From assembly GCF_020832325.1 (NCBI RefSeq), contig NZ_JAFIEU010000048.1, positions 1 to 59,374 on the forward strand: DNA of 59,374 bases, read 5' to 3'. Source of the stretch: Lunatimonas sp. (GTDB lineage: Bacteria > Bacteroidota > Bacteroidia > Cytophagales > Cyclobacteriaceae). This document shows, piece after piece, positions 27,850-36,103 of this stretch. Below the pieces are notes generated by a model, which saw only the letters and a program-made list of their open reading frames with translations, was not told the DNA's origin and ran no database searches. The translations under genes and the position numbers were made by a program. Every line of letters begins with the position of its first letter. Positions within the stretch are counted from its first letter, which is position 1.

Positions 27850-28563
27850 ATGACAGTAAAAACCAAAAACGTTCCGTGTGAACTTTGCTTGAGTAGGAAA
27901 TTTTCCATGTTTGCTGGATTGTCAGACGAGCATTTGTGCAGCCTTTCCGATGCAAAGAACTTTATCTCTCACAAAAAGGGGCAAATATTATACTACGAAG
28001 GCACCAAACCACTTGGAGTCTTCTGTGTGAATAGCGGTGTGGTGAAGATATTCAAGACAGCATCTAACGGCAAGGAACAGATTATCCGACTTGCTCAAAA
28101 AGGTGATTTTGTTGGATATACCTCACTGATTGGGGAGGATGTGTATTCCACTACGGCGACCATCGTAGAAGATGCCCAAATATGTTTTGTGCCGAAGGAA
28201 ACCTTTTTAAAGGTGATGTCTGAGGACGTGGAGTTTCACAGACGAATTACCCAAGCGCTTTGTAAGGATCTCGGTGTGATGGAGGTCAAATTGACCGATG
28301 CGACTCAAAAAACCATCCGTGAGCGATTGGCAATGACTCTGCTGAAACTGGGGGATTCCTACGGAGTGGACGGGGCAGAGAGTCAGCGTATTAATATAGT
28401 GCTGACCAGAGAAGAAATCGCCGGCATCGTCGGAACGGCCACTGAAACGGTAATCCGGCTCCTATCGGAATTCAAGAAAGACGAGCTTATTGAGTTTCAA
28501 GGAAAAAAAATAGTCATTTTGGACAAAAAAGGACTCGCAAGGCTATCTGATTTTTACGGCTAA
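27850..28563 (+). CDS. Crp/Fnr family transcription regulator
   Basis: 237 residues. N-terminal Cys10 and Cys13 (PCELC), then a cyclic-nucleotide-binding-fold domain (about 20-145, with HKKGQILYYEGTKPLGVFCV), a dimerisation helix, and a winged helix whose recognition helix reads TATETVIRLLSEF. The Glu and Arg of this helix match those used by Crp and Fnr to read a TGA half-site; the Fnr Ser is Ile here. Only Cys10, 13, 30 and 59 exist near the N-terminus, so E. coli-type [4Fe-4S] spacing is not kept and the signal is uncertain. Four matching palindromes lie at neighbouring promoters. Confidence 0.88.
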   Translation: MTVKTKNVPCELCLSRKFSMFAGLSDEHLCSLSDAKNFISHKKGQILYYEGTKPLGVFCVNSGVVKIFKTASNGKEQIIRLAQKGDFVGYTSLIGEDVYSTTATIVEDAQICFVPKETFLKVMSEDVEFHRRITQALCKDLGVMEVKLTDATQKTIRERLAMTLLKLGDSYGVDGAESQRINIVLTREEIAGIVGTATETVIRLLSEFKKDELIEFQGKKIVILDKKGLARLSDFYG

Positions 28564-28575
28564 GGAGGAGAGCAT

Positions 28576-29274
28576 TTATGGCTTCTCACTTAGCTGAGTG
28601 ATGGGGGTCAGGGTAAGTTTTTTAAACTCCACTTCCGCACCTTCCGCCTGTACGGCAATTTGGCCTTGGGTTGCGGTTGCATTGAAACCGTGGTTTACCA
28701 GGTCGCCGTTCAGCCAGACCTTTACTTCATCTTCGAGACACTCGATAATCATCTTGTTCCATTTTCCAAGGGGTTTTTCCGATCCGTCGGTTAGATTCAA
28801 GATGCGTCTGTTCTGACCCTCAATGACGCCCCACTTTTCTTTCGGGCCTCTCCTTGCCTCCATATCAGGCACTTCGATGTTTTCCACTATACACCAAAAA
28901 TCCCCCGCATTTTCATGCATCATTTGAACTTCAATGGATTTAGGAAACATTTTGTAGAGGGATCTGGGAGTAGAGGCATGAACCAATATACCGCAATTTC
29001 CCGGCTCCCCAGGGAAGCGGTAGGTTGCTTCAATTCGGTAGTTCTTATAAGACTCGTCCGTTATTAGGTGTCCTTGTGGGGTTCCCAGCGAAACCAACTT
29101 TTTGCCTCGAACGATAAAAGGAATGACACCTTCCGGGTTGTCATCAAGATCGGGTACATCGATGTGCCAACCTTCCAGATTTTTTCCATTGAAAAGGGAA
29201 ATTGTTTGAGAAGTGACTGCATGAGACACAAAAGCGAAAAACAGAAATAGAGCGGTGCTATAAGTTCGTACCAT
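28576..29274 (-). CDS. DUF1080 (3-keto-disaccharide hydrolase) family protein
   Basis: 232 residues with a signal peptide ending near SHAVTSQ. It shows the family start LFNGKNLEGWHIDV, then YRIEATYRFPGEPGNCGILVHAS, and a single-sheet concanavalin-like jelly roll to the end (WNKMIIECLEDEVKVWLNGDLVNHG). Family members include hydrolases acting on 3-keto-glycosides. It faces the Fnr gene convergently with only 12 bases between, and is divergent from the Usp-like gene, sharing 198 bases of control region. Confidence 0.87.
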   Translation of the reverse strand: MVRTYSTALFLFFAFVSHAVTSQTISLFNGKNLEGWHIDVPDLDDNPEGVIPFIVRGKKLVSLGTPQGHLITDESYKNYRIEATYRFPGEPGNCGILVHASTPRSLYKMFPKSIEVQMMHENAGDFWCIVENIEVPDMEARRGPKEKWGVIEGQNRRILNLTDGSEKPLGKWNKMIIECLEDEVKVWLNGDLVNHGFNATATQGQIAVQAEGAEVEFKKLTLTPITQLSEKP

Positions 29275-29388
29275 AGGTATTGGGACTATTTTCTTGACAA
29301 ATTAACTAAAAAAGGCTAAAATTTTCGCATAGTTGGGTCAATTGCGCTGGATTTTGAAAAATCACCTTTTATCTACAGGGTTTAATGG

Positions 29389-29402
29389 ATGACAAAAGTC
29401 AT
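29389..29402 (+). promoter_or_regulatory. Fnr-type operator before Usp-like gene
   Basis: ATGAC-AAAA-GTCAT, a perfect palindrome. Its centre is 51.5 bases before the T of the TAGCTTTG box (29447-29454), about two helical turns further out than the ccoI site, as expected for class I activation. Confidence 0.55.
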
Positions 29403-29446
29403 GTTTTGATCCGTCGAATGTCACAAGGCAAATGAGATTCCCACTT

Positions 29447-29454
29447 TAGCTTTG
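29447..29454 (+). promoter_or_regulatory. -7 box of the Usp-like gene
   Basis: TAGCTTTG is an exact TAnnTTTG match, 19 bases before the ATG at 29473. Confidence 0.5.
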
Positions 29455-29472
29455 TAGAAAAACAATCAGGAT

Positions 29473-30108
29473 ATGCAAGCCAAAGCTATACTCGCAGACA
29501 ACTTTGCCGTACCGGAGGAAATTCTTCAGACATTTTATGGGAAGAAGGTTCCTGAGGGCTTTGAGAAATGGCTGGAGCTTGGCTTTGGGAAAGTGGAAAT
29601 GAGTGACAAGACCGAACCTACGCTTTTCCTGGCCCATTTGCCCGCGGTATTAGACTGGCTGCATGGATTGGATTTGCCGCGGGCGATTGAAAATGAACCC
29701 TGTAACATTCCCGTGTTGCTGTACGACAAAGAGCTAGTTTTTGACAGGCTTTTATTCCATTACGACGGAACGCCCGCCTCAGCCCGCCTCATAAAAAATT
29801 TCCTGAACTTTTTTTCAAACACCATCAAACATAGCAAGGCAACCATCATTTCGCCCAGTTTTATTCCAAAGTCAAAAATGAAGGAAGAGCAAGAAATCAT
29901 TCAGCACGTGGTCCAAAACACCGCCGAGGCATCTTTCATTAAATTTAATTTTTGTCGGATAGGTGATTTTTGGTCCTATGCGGTCAAGCACGAATGTACG
30001 CTGCTGGTAACCACCAAGAGTTACCAAAGTGATCTGGCAAAGGTGCTCTTCCACTTTTACCGAGGGGGCATGTGGTATGACCGGCTTTCTTTTTATTTAG
30101 CACCTTAA
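29473..30108 (+). CDS. Usp-like cytosolic protein of unknown function
   Basis: 211 residues, no signal peptide or membrane segment. The middle and C-terminus (ELVFDRLLFHYDGTPASARLIKNFLNFF and the final CTLLVTTKSYQSDLAKVLFH) look like a universal-stress-protein fold, including the HYDGTPAS start of a Usp strand, but the Usp ATP-binding G-x2-G-x9-G-S/T motif is not visible. The first half (to about 90) is not recognised. An Fnr-type site and a good promoter precede it, and the cbb3 oxidase operon follows 62 bases later, so it is probably made under low oxygen. Confidence 0.7.
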   Translation: MQAKAILADNFAVPEEILQTFYGKKVPEGFEKWLELGFGKVEMSDKTEPTLFLAHLPAVLDWLHGLDLPRAIENEPCNIPVLLYDKELVFDRLLFHYDGTPASARLIKNFLNFFSNTIKHSKATIISPSFIPKSKMKEEQEIIQHVVQNTAEASFIKFNFCRIGDFWSYAVKHECTLLVTTKSYQSDLAKVLFHFYRGGMWYDRLSFYLAP

Positions 30109-30118
30109 ATAGTTGATT

Positions 30119-30136
30119 ACATGATTTTTGTCATGT
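30119..30136 (+). promoter_or_regulatory. Fnr-type operator before the cbb3 oxidase operon
   Basis: ACATGAT-TTTT-GTCATGT: palindromic except one base pair. Its centre is 29.5 bases before the T of a TAAATTG box (30157-30163), the usual class II activating position (about -41 from the start). Confidence 0.6.
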
Positions 30137-30170
30137 TTTTCCTAACCCAGCTTGGTTAAATTGCTGCTAT

Positions 30171-32603
30171 ATGTCCCGAAAGTCTAAAATAGATACCACA
30201 GATTCCATTAAAACCTGCTACCACTGCGGCGATACCTGCAAGGAGGAGCTTGTCCAGTACCATGACAAGGACTTTTGTTGTACCGGTTGTCGCCTAGTGT
30301 ATGAAGTGCTCAATGAAAACGATTTGTGCAACTATTACGATCTAGAGGCAGCACCCGGAGGTTCACAGCGCAACGTGCAGCGGCGGGACGATCGATTCGA
30401 CTATCTGACTGACGTAGATGTAAACCGAAAATTGCTGGACTTTCTAAATGCAGAGGAAAGTCACGTTACCTTTTTCGTGCCATTGATCCATTGCGCGTCG
30501 TGTATTTGGTTGCTGGAGAATCTACACAAGCTGCATGATGGCGTGGTTTCTGGGAGGGTGGATTTTCTGCGAAAGAAGGTTCAGGTCAAGTTTCGCCACG
30601 ATAAGCTTAGTCTCAGAGATTTGGTGTTGTTGCTTTCCCGAATTGGGTACGAACCTAGTATCAATCTTTCCGATATCGATAAGAAGGAAGTACGGACGAC
30701 TGACCGAAGGCTGGTTTATAAGCTGGCAGTAGCCGGTTTCTGTTTCGGAAACATGATGTTTTTCAGTTTGCCGGAGTATTTTTCCGAAGCGGAGCTTCTC
30801 GGAGACGGCTTTAAAGGCCTTTTTAGCTACCTTAATGTATTGTTGGCGCTTCCTGTATTCTTCTATTCGGCCTCAGACTACTACCGGTCCGCTTGGTATG
30901 CCCTCAAAAATCGTGTGGTAAATATGGACGTCCCCATCGTATTGGGGATCATTGCGCTCTTTTTCTTTAGCCTTTACGAAATTTTTGTATCGGGAAATGA
31001 AGGATACCTGGATACCTTAGGTGGGTTGTTGTTTTTTCTTCTTCTTGGAAAGCTTTACCAGCAAAAGACCTATGATACGTTGTCCTTTGACCGGGATTAC
31101 AAATCCTACTTTCCAATCGCAGTCACCAGATTGAAGCAAGATAGAGAAGAAGTGATTCCGTTAACTAAGTTGGAAGTAGGTGATCGTATCCGGGTGCGGC
31201 ACGAAGAACTTATCCCGGCCGACAGCATCTTGATAGAAGGACAGGCCCACATAGACTATAGCTTTGTGACGGGGGAGGAAGTGCCTGTTGTGAAACGTCC
31301 CGGGGAGTTGGTTTATGCCGGAGGTAGGCAAAAAGGTTCTTCCGTCACGTTGACCGTTCAAAAATCGCCGTCCCAGGGATACCTTACGGACCTTTGGAAC
31401 AACAAAGCCTTTGACAAAAAAAAGACAGACTCCTTAGAGACACTTGCCAATCGAATCAGTGGGAAATTTACTTTCACCATTTTGGCGATTGCCTTTGCGG
31501 GATTGGCCTATTGGGGTGTAAGCGATTTGGCATTCGGCGTGAAGGTCTTCACCTCGGTGTTGATCATTGCTTGCCCTTGTGCCTTGGCCATGTCCACACC
31601 CTTTACCCTGGGCAACACGCTTCGGATTTTTGGGGCTGGCAAGCTCTACCTTAAAAATGCCCATGTCATCGAACGCATGGCAGAAGTAGATACCGTCGTT
31701 TTTGACAAAACAGGCACACTCACAGATCCGGCGCGGGCAAGCATTCGCTACGAGGGTGAGCCCCTCAGCGCAGATACCAAGGCCATCGTGAAATCATTGG
31801 TGGCTAGATCCATTCACCCCCTCAGCAATCGCATCAATGCTTGGCTGGAGGGCGTAGAGGAAGCTAGCGTTGCCGATGTGGAAGAACTAAAAGGCAAAGG
31901 GCTTCGGGGTGTTTATTCTGGTCAAGAGGTTCGGTTGGGATCTGCTGAGTTTTGTGGGGTAGAATCCTTCCCTGCAGAGGAGGGAAACCAGGTTTTTTTG
32001 TCCGTAGAAGGACTACAGTTGGGCGTATTTCTGATCAAGAGTGGACTCCGAGAGGGAATCGATAAAACGATTCGCGCTCTAGGGGAGGATAAAGTGATTC
32101 ATATTCTCTCCGGGGATCAAGGTCATGAGCGTGGTAACCTACAGCGGGTTTTTGGCGACCGGGTCATAATGAACTTTGATCAAAGTCCGGCGCAGAAGCT
32201 GGCATATATCCGGTCACTGAGTGTGAAGGGGCGGAAGACACTGATGGTGGGCGACGGTCTCAACGATGCCGGAGCACTGAAGGAGGCCCATGTGGGTGTG
32301 GCACTTACGGCCAAAGCGACTGGATTCACGCCTGCGAGCGACGGTATCATGGATGCAGATACGATTACTAGGTTGCCTGACTACTTAGGTTTTGCAGGGG
32401 TCAGTCGACGCATTGTGAAGGCTAGTTTTGGGCTTTCTTTTGCGTACAATGTGGTAGGGGTTTCTTTTGCTGTGCAGGGATTGGTAAGTCCGGTTTTTTG
32501 TGCAGTATTGATGCCACTAAGTAGCATTTCCGTGGTGGTATTTACCACATTGGCGACCAATTACATGGCACATAGAAAAGGTATTAAAAATAAGTTCGGT
32601 TGA
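30171..32603 (+). CDS. ccoI: Copper P1B-type ATPase for cbb3 oxidase (CcoI/FixI)
   Basis: 810 residues. N-terminal Cys cluster (CYHCGDTC, FCCTGC) precedes a heavy-metal-associated domain with CASC near residue 105. Eight membrane helices are predicted around the CPC motif (ACPCALAMSTP) and the DKTGT phosphorylation site, with later GDGLNDAGAL. It exports copper toward cytochrome oxidase assembly. First gene of the cco operon: its stop overlaps ccoS by 4 bases. Confidence 0.93.
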   Translation: MSRKSKIDTTDSIKTCYHCGDTCKEELVQYHDKDFCCTGCRLVYEVLNENDLCNYYDLEAAPGGSQRNVQRRDDRFDYLTDVDVNRKLLDFLNAEESHVTFFVPLIHCASCIWLLENLHKLHDGVVSGRVDFLRKKVQVKFRHDKLSLRDLVLLLSRIGYEPSINLSDIDKKEVRTTDRRLVYKLAVAGFCFGNMMFFSLPEYFSEAELLGDGFKGLFSYLNVLLALPVFFYSASDYYRSAWYALKNRVVNMDVPIVLGIIALFFFSLYEIFVSGNEGYLDTLGGLLFFLLLGKLYQQKTYDTLSFDRDYKSYFPIAVTRLKQDREEVIPLTKLEVGDRIRVRHEELIPADSILIEGQAHIDYSFVTGEEVPVVKRPGELVYAGGRQKGSSVTLTVQKSPSQGYLTDLWNNKAFDKKKTDSLETLANRISGKFTFTILAIAFAGLAYWGVSDLAFGVKVFTSVLIIACPCALAMSTPFTLGNTLRIFGAGKLYLKNAHVIERMAEVDTVVFDKTGTLTDPARASIRYEGEPLSADTKAIVKSLVARSIHPLSNRINAWLEGVEEASVADVEELKGKGLRGVYSGQEVRLGSAEFCGVESFPAEEGNQVFLSVEGLQLGVFLIKSGLREGIDKTIRALGEDKVIHILSGDQGHERGNLQRVFGDRVIMNFDQSPAQKLAYIRSLSVKGRKTLMVGDGLNDAGALKEAHVGVALTAKATGFTPASDGIMDADTITRLPDYLGFAGVSRRIVKASFGLSFAYNVVGVSFAVQGLVSPVFCAVLMPLSSISVVVFTTLATNYMAHRKGIKNKFG

Positions 32604-32791
32604 TTATGGAAGTAATATTTGTATTGATTGGCATTAGTTTGATCATGGCGTCGGGGTTTCTGTTTTTGTTTATCCGTGCAATGAGAAGTGGACAGTATGA
32701 CGACAATTACACCCCGTCTATCCGGATGCTGTTTGATCAAAAAGTAAAAAAAGAAGAGGAAAAAAAAGTACCATCAACTAAATCAAAGTAA
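32600..32791 (+). CDS. ccoS: cbb3 oxidase maturation protein CcoS
   Basis: 63 residues with one N-terminal membrane helix (VIFVLIGISLIMASGFLFLFI) and a short basic-acidic tail, the standard CcoS layout. It overlaps the end of ccoI by 4 bases and is followed 4 bases later by ccoNO. CcoS is needed for cofactor insertion in the oxidase. Confidence 0.9.
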   Translation: MIMEVIFVLIGISLIMASGFLFLFIRAMRSGQYDDNYTPSIRMLFDQKVKKEEEKKVPSTKSK

Positions 32792-32794
32792 AAA

Positions 32795-34927
32795 ATGTCA
32801 GGAACTACACTGGAACGGTTTAATTACGACAACAAGATCGTAAAATATTTCGGCGCCGCGACCATTATTTGGGGGCTAGCCGGGATGCTGATCGGGGTGC
32901 TTGCAGCTACTCAGCTGTTTCTACCCGAAGCGAATTTGGGCAATCCCTACACCACCTTTGGTAGGATTCGGCCCCTGCACACCAATGCGGTGATCTTTGC
33001 ATTCGTCGGGAATGCGATTTTTGCCGGCATTTATTATTCCATGCCCCGCCTTCTCAAGGCGCCTATGTGGAATAAAACCCTTAGCTGGATCCACTTCTGG
33101 GGATGGCAGGCGATCATTCTATCTGCGGTGATTACACTTCCCTTGGGGCTTACCAGTTCGAAGGAATATGCGGAACTAGAGTGGCCTATCGATATTGCCA
33201 TCGCTGTGATATGGGTGGCATTCGGTGCCAACATGATCGGGACGTTGATCAAGCGGCGTGAAAAACACATGTATGTGGCTATCTGGTTTTATCTGGCCTC
33301 CTTTGTGACGGTAGCGGTACTGCATATTTTTAATTCTCTGGCTTTACCAGTGTCCTTTTTCAAGAGTTATTCCGCCTATGCGGGTGTACAGGATGCGTTG
33401 GTACAGTGGTGGTATGGACACAATGCGGTGGCATTTTTCCTTACCACTCCCTTTCTTGGTTTGATGTATTATTACCTTCCAAAGGCAGCCAATCGTCCGG
33501 TGTTTTCTTACAAGCTGTCGATTGTTCACTTTTGGTCCCTGATATTCATTTATATCTGGGCCGGACCCCACCACCTGCTATATACAGCGCTTCCTGAGTG
33601 GGCGCAGGTTTTGGGTGTTGCTTTTTCGATTATGCTGATAGCGCCCTCTTGGGGTGGTATGGTGAATGGTCTGCTTACCCTCCGTGGTGCCTGGGATAAG
33701 GTGCGGGTAGACCCAGTGCTGAAGTTTATGGTGGTAGCAGTCACTGCGTATGGTATGGCGACCTTCGAAGGACCTATGCTGTCGCTGAAAAACGTGAACG
33801 CCATTGCCCACTATACTGACTGGATCGTTGCCCACGTGCATATCGGTGGCTTGGGCTGGAATGGATTTCTGACCTTTTCCATGCTGTATTGGTTGTGGCC
33901 TAGGATGTGGAAAACGAACCTTTACTCCACTAAACTGGCAAACACTCACTTTTGGATTGGAACCTTGGGAATTTTGTTTTACGCACTACCCATGTATGTG
34001 GCGGCACTAACCCAAAGCTTGATGTGGAAAGAATTCAGTGAAGCCGGCAGATTGGCCTACCCCAACTTTTTGGAGACGGTCATTCAGATTGTTCCCATGT
34101 ATATATTACGAGCTTTTGGCGGGTTATTATACCTCTCCGGGGCGATCTTGATGGTTTACAATTTGGTAAAGACCGCCAAGCAAGGATCCTTTCAGGAGGA
34201 AGAAGCAGACGAAGCTCCTGCACTTGAAAAGCACGTCAGTCAGGGAGGTGAGTTTTGGCACCGGGCATGGGAAAGAAAGCCCGTATTCTTTACCGTCTTA
34301 GCTACCGTAGCCATTCTCATCGGTGGAGTAGTTGAGATTGTTCCGACCATACTTGTGAAGTCCAATATACCTACCATCAGCAGCGTGCAGCCGTATTCTC
34401 CACTGGAATTGCAGGGCAGAGATTTGTACATCTCTCATGGATGTGTGGGCTGTCACTCGCAGATGATTCGTCCTTTTAGGTCTGAAACAGAGCGGTATGG
34501 GGAATATTCCAAAGCTGGTGAGTTCGTTTACGACCGACCATTCTTGTGGGGTTCCAAACGAACCGGTCCAGATCTTCACCGTGTAGGAGGCAAGTATCCG
34601 GATAGCTGGCATTACCACCACATGGTAGATCCGAGAAGCATGTCTCCGGGGTCCCTGATGCCACCTTACCCTTGGTTGGCTTCAAACACCATGTCTCACA
34701 ACGACCTTCCGGCAAAGATCCGTACCATGCAAAAGCTAGGTGTGCCTTATCCGGAAGGATATGACCAAACGGCAATTGAAGACTTAAAGACCCAAGCGGA
34801 TCAGATTGTGGCCAACCTCAAGGAATCTGGTGTTGAAGTGTCTCCTGACTCGGAAATGGTGGCGTTGATTGCTTACCTACAGCGATTGGGGACCGACATC
34901 AAAAAATCCACCGCTTCGAACCCTTAA
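32795..34927 (+). CDS. ccoN: Fused cbb3 cytochrome oxidase subunits I and II (CcoNO)
   Basis: 710 residues. The first ~480 are CcoN, with twelve-helix sequence and heme/CuB His in LHTNAV, WWYGHNAVAFF, AGPHHLLYT and VAHVHIGGLGWNG. After a polar linker, CcoO is attached: one membrane helix (VFFTVLATVAILIGGVVEIVP) and a c-type heme site CVGCH near residue 551, with SPGSLMPPYPWL supplying the Met ligand. Fusion of the two subunits is typical of Bacteroidota. High-affinity terminal oxidase pumping protons. Start ATG follows AAAAA with no strong SD. Confidence 0.96.
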   Translation: MSGTTLERFNYDNKIVKYFGAATIIWGLAGMLIGVLAATQLFLPEANLGNPYTTFGRIRPLHTNAVIFAFVGNAIFAGIYYSMPRLLKAPMWNKTLSWIHFWGWQAIILSAVITLPLGLTSSKEYAELEWPIDIAIAVIWVAFGANMIGTLIKRREKHMYVAIWFYLASFVTVAVLHIFNSLALPVSFFKSYSAYAGVQDALVQWWYGHNAVAFFLTTPFLGLMYYYLPKAANRPVFSYKLSIVHFWSLIFIYIWAGPHHLLYTALPEWAQVLGVAFSIMLIAPSWGGMVNGLLTLRGAWDKVRVDPVLKFMVVAVTAYGMATFEGPMLSLKNVNAIAHYTDWIVAHVHIGGLGWNGFLTFSMLYWLWPRMWKTNLYSTKLANTHFWIGTLGILFYALPMYVAALTQSLMWKEFSEAGRLAYPNFLETVIQIVPMYILRAFGGLLYLSGAILMVYNLVKTAKQGSFQEEEADEAPALEKHVSQGGEFWHRAWERKPVFFTVLATVAILIGGVVEIVPTILVKSNIPTISSVQPYSPLELQGRDLYISHGCVGCHSQMIRPFRSETERYGEYSKAGEFVYDRPFLWGSKRTGPDLHRVGGKYPDSWHYHHMVDPRSMSPGSLMPPYPWLASNTMSHNDLPAKIRTMQKLGVPYPEGYDQTAIEDLKTQADQIVANLKESGVEVSPDSEMVALIAYLQRLGTDIKKSTASNP

Positions 34928-34939
34928 CCATCCAAAACC

Positions 34940-35131
34940 ATGCATAAAGAGATATTAAGATCCATAGAAGATATAGAGATCTACCCCATTATTTCCCTGC
35001 TCATTTTCGTCCTTTTCTTCGTAGGCATGTTTATTTGGGTGATCAGGGTAGACAAGACGTATGTGAACGAAATGAAAAGCATGCCATTTAACGACGAACC
35101 AAAAAATGAATCCAGCCATGAAAATGTTTAG
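34940..35131 (+). CDS. ccoQ: CcoQ-like small cbb3 subunit
   Basis: 63 residues, one membrane helix (IISLLIFVLFFVGMFIWVI) then a charged cytosolic tail, matching FixQ/CcoQ. Its last 26 bases overlap the start of ccoP in another frame. Confidence 0.82.
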   Translation: MHKEILRSIEDIEIYPIISLLIFVLFFVGMFIWVIRVDKTYVNEMKSMPFNDEPKNESSHENV

Positions 35132-36041
35132 GTCTTTAATGCTGTTAGTAGCCGGGTTGTTCACAGGCATACCGGCATTTGCTCAGGAGTCGGAGATTTC
35201 CTTTGTGAAGGAGTTTGCATCCATGAGTAGTAGCGAAACAACGCTGTTAATCGTCATGGGGGTAATATTATTGGTAATTGTGATTCTAATGATTCTCCTA
35301 ATTTACCTCGTTACCTTTTTGAAGCAGGTCCTACAGCTAGACAATCCCGCATTAGCGGCGGAGCCAAGCTGGTGGGAGCAGTTTAACGAGCGGTATGTAA
35401 CCGGAAAAGTAAAACCTATCGAGGAGGAGAAAAATCTGATGTTGGACCACAGTTACGATGGGATCGTGGAGCTTGATAATTTTATGCCGCCGTGGTTGAA
35501 ATACCTCTTTTACGTTACCATTGTGTTTGGGGTTGTTTACGTGCTTAACTATTCGGTGTTTGGAATTGGAAAAACCCAAATAGAAGAGTACGAACAGGAA
35601 CTCTATGTGGCCCAGTTGGAGGCAGAAGCCCGGCAAGCGTTAGCGGTTTCGGTCATTGACGAGACCAACGTGCAATTCGATGCAACAGGCCCTTCGTTAA
35701 AGGCTGGTCAAACGATCTACGAAAACAACTGCGTGGCCTGCCATGCAATTGACGGAGGAGGTGGTGTAGGCCCTAACTTGACCGATGAATACTGGATTCA
35801 TGGCGGAAGTATAGAAGATGTCTTTAAGGTGGTCAAATATGGTGTGATTGAAAAGGGAATGATTCCGTGGCAGGATCAGTTGAGCCCCGAGGAGATGCAG
35901 CAGGTTTCCAGCTATATCCTAACCTTGGTAGGGACTACGCCGGCTAACCCTAAAGCGCCACAGGGAGATAAATACGAACAAAAGATTGAAGAACCCATAG
36001 ATGCCTTGACAGAAGATGAACTGGGCGTTGAGGAGGTTTAA
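35106..36041 (+). CDS. ccoP: cbb3 oxidase subunit III, monoheme CcoP
   Basis: 311 residues from ATG 35106; ATG 35118 is an alternative start. There is a signal-like first helix (MFRSLMLLVAGLFTGIPAFA), a second helix, a CcoP N-terminal domain (PPWLKYLFYVTIVFGVVYVLNY) and one cytochrome c domain with CVACH near residue 213 and GMIPWQ as Met ligand. Proteobacterial CcoP has two hemes; only one CxxCH is present here. The acidic tail is rich in Glu. Confidence 0.93.
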   Translation: MNPAMKMFRSLMLLVAGLFTGIPAFAQESEISFVKEFASMSSSETTLLIVMGVILLVIVILMILLIYLVTFLKQVLQLDNPALAAEPSWWEQFNERYVTGKVKPIEEEKNLMLDHSYDGIVELDNFMPPWLKYLFYVTIVFGVVYVLNYSVFGIGKTQIEEYEQELYVAQLEAEARQALAVSVIDETNVQFDATGPSLKAGQTIYENNCVACHAIDGGGGVGPNLTDEYWIHGGSIEDVFKVVKYGVIEKGMIPWQDQLSPEEMQQVSSYILTLVGTTPANPKAPQGDKYEQKIEEPIDALTEDELGVEEV

Positions 36042-36049
36042 CGTTAACC

Positions 36050-36081
36050 GACGTTACCGGGAATTTACACCCGGTAACGTC
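36050..36081 (+). other. Intra-operon hairpin between ccoP and ccoG
   Basis: 12-base arms (36050-36061 with 36070-36081) and an 8-base loop, 8 bases after the ccoP stop, with no T tract. It may stabilise the upstream mRNA or cause partial termination before the assembly genes. Confidence 0.6.
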
Positions 36082-36103
36082 CTTTGCCTGAGGGCAGCAA
36101 GAG

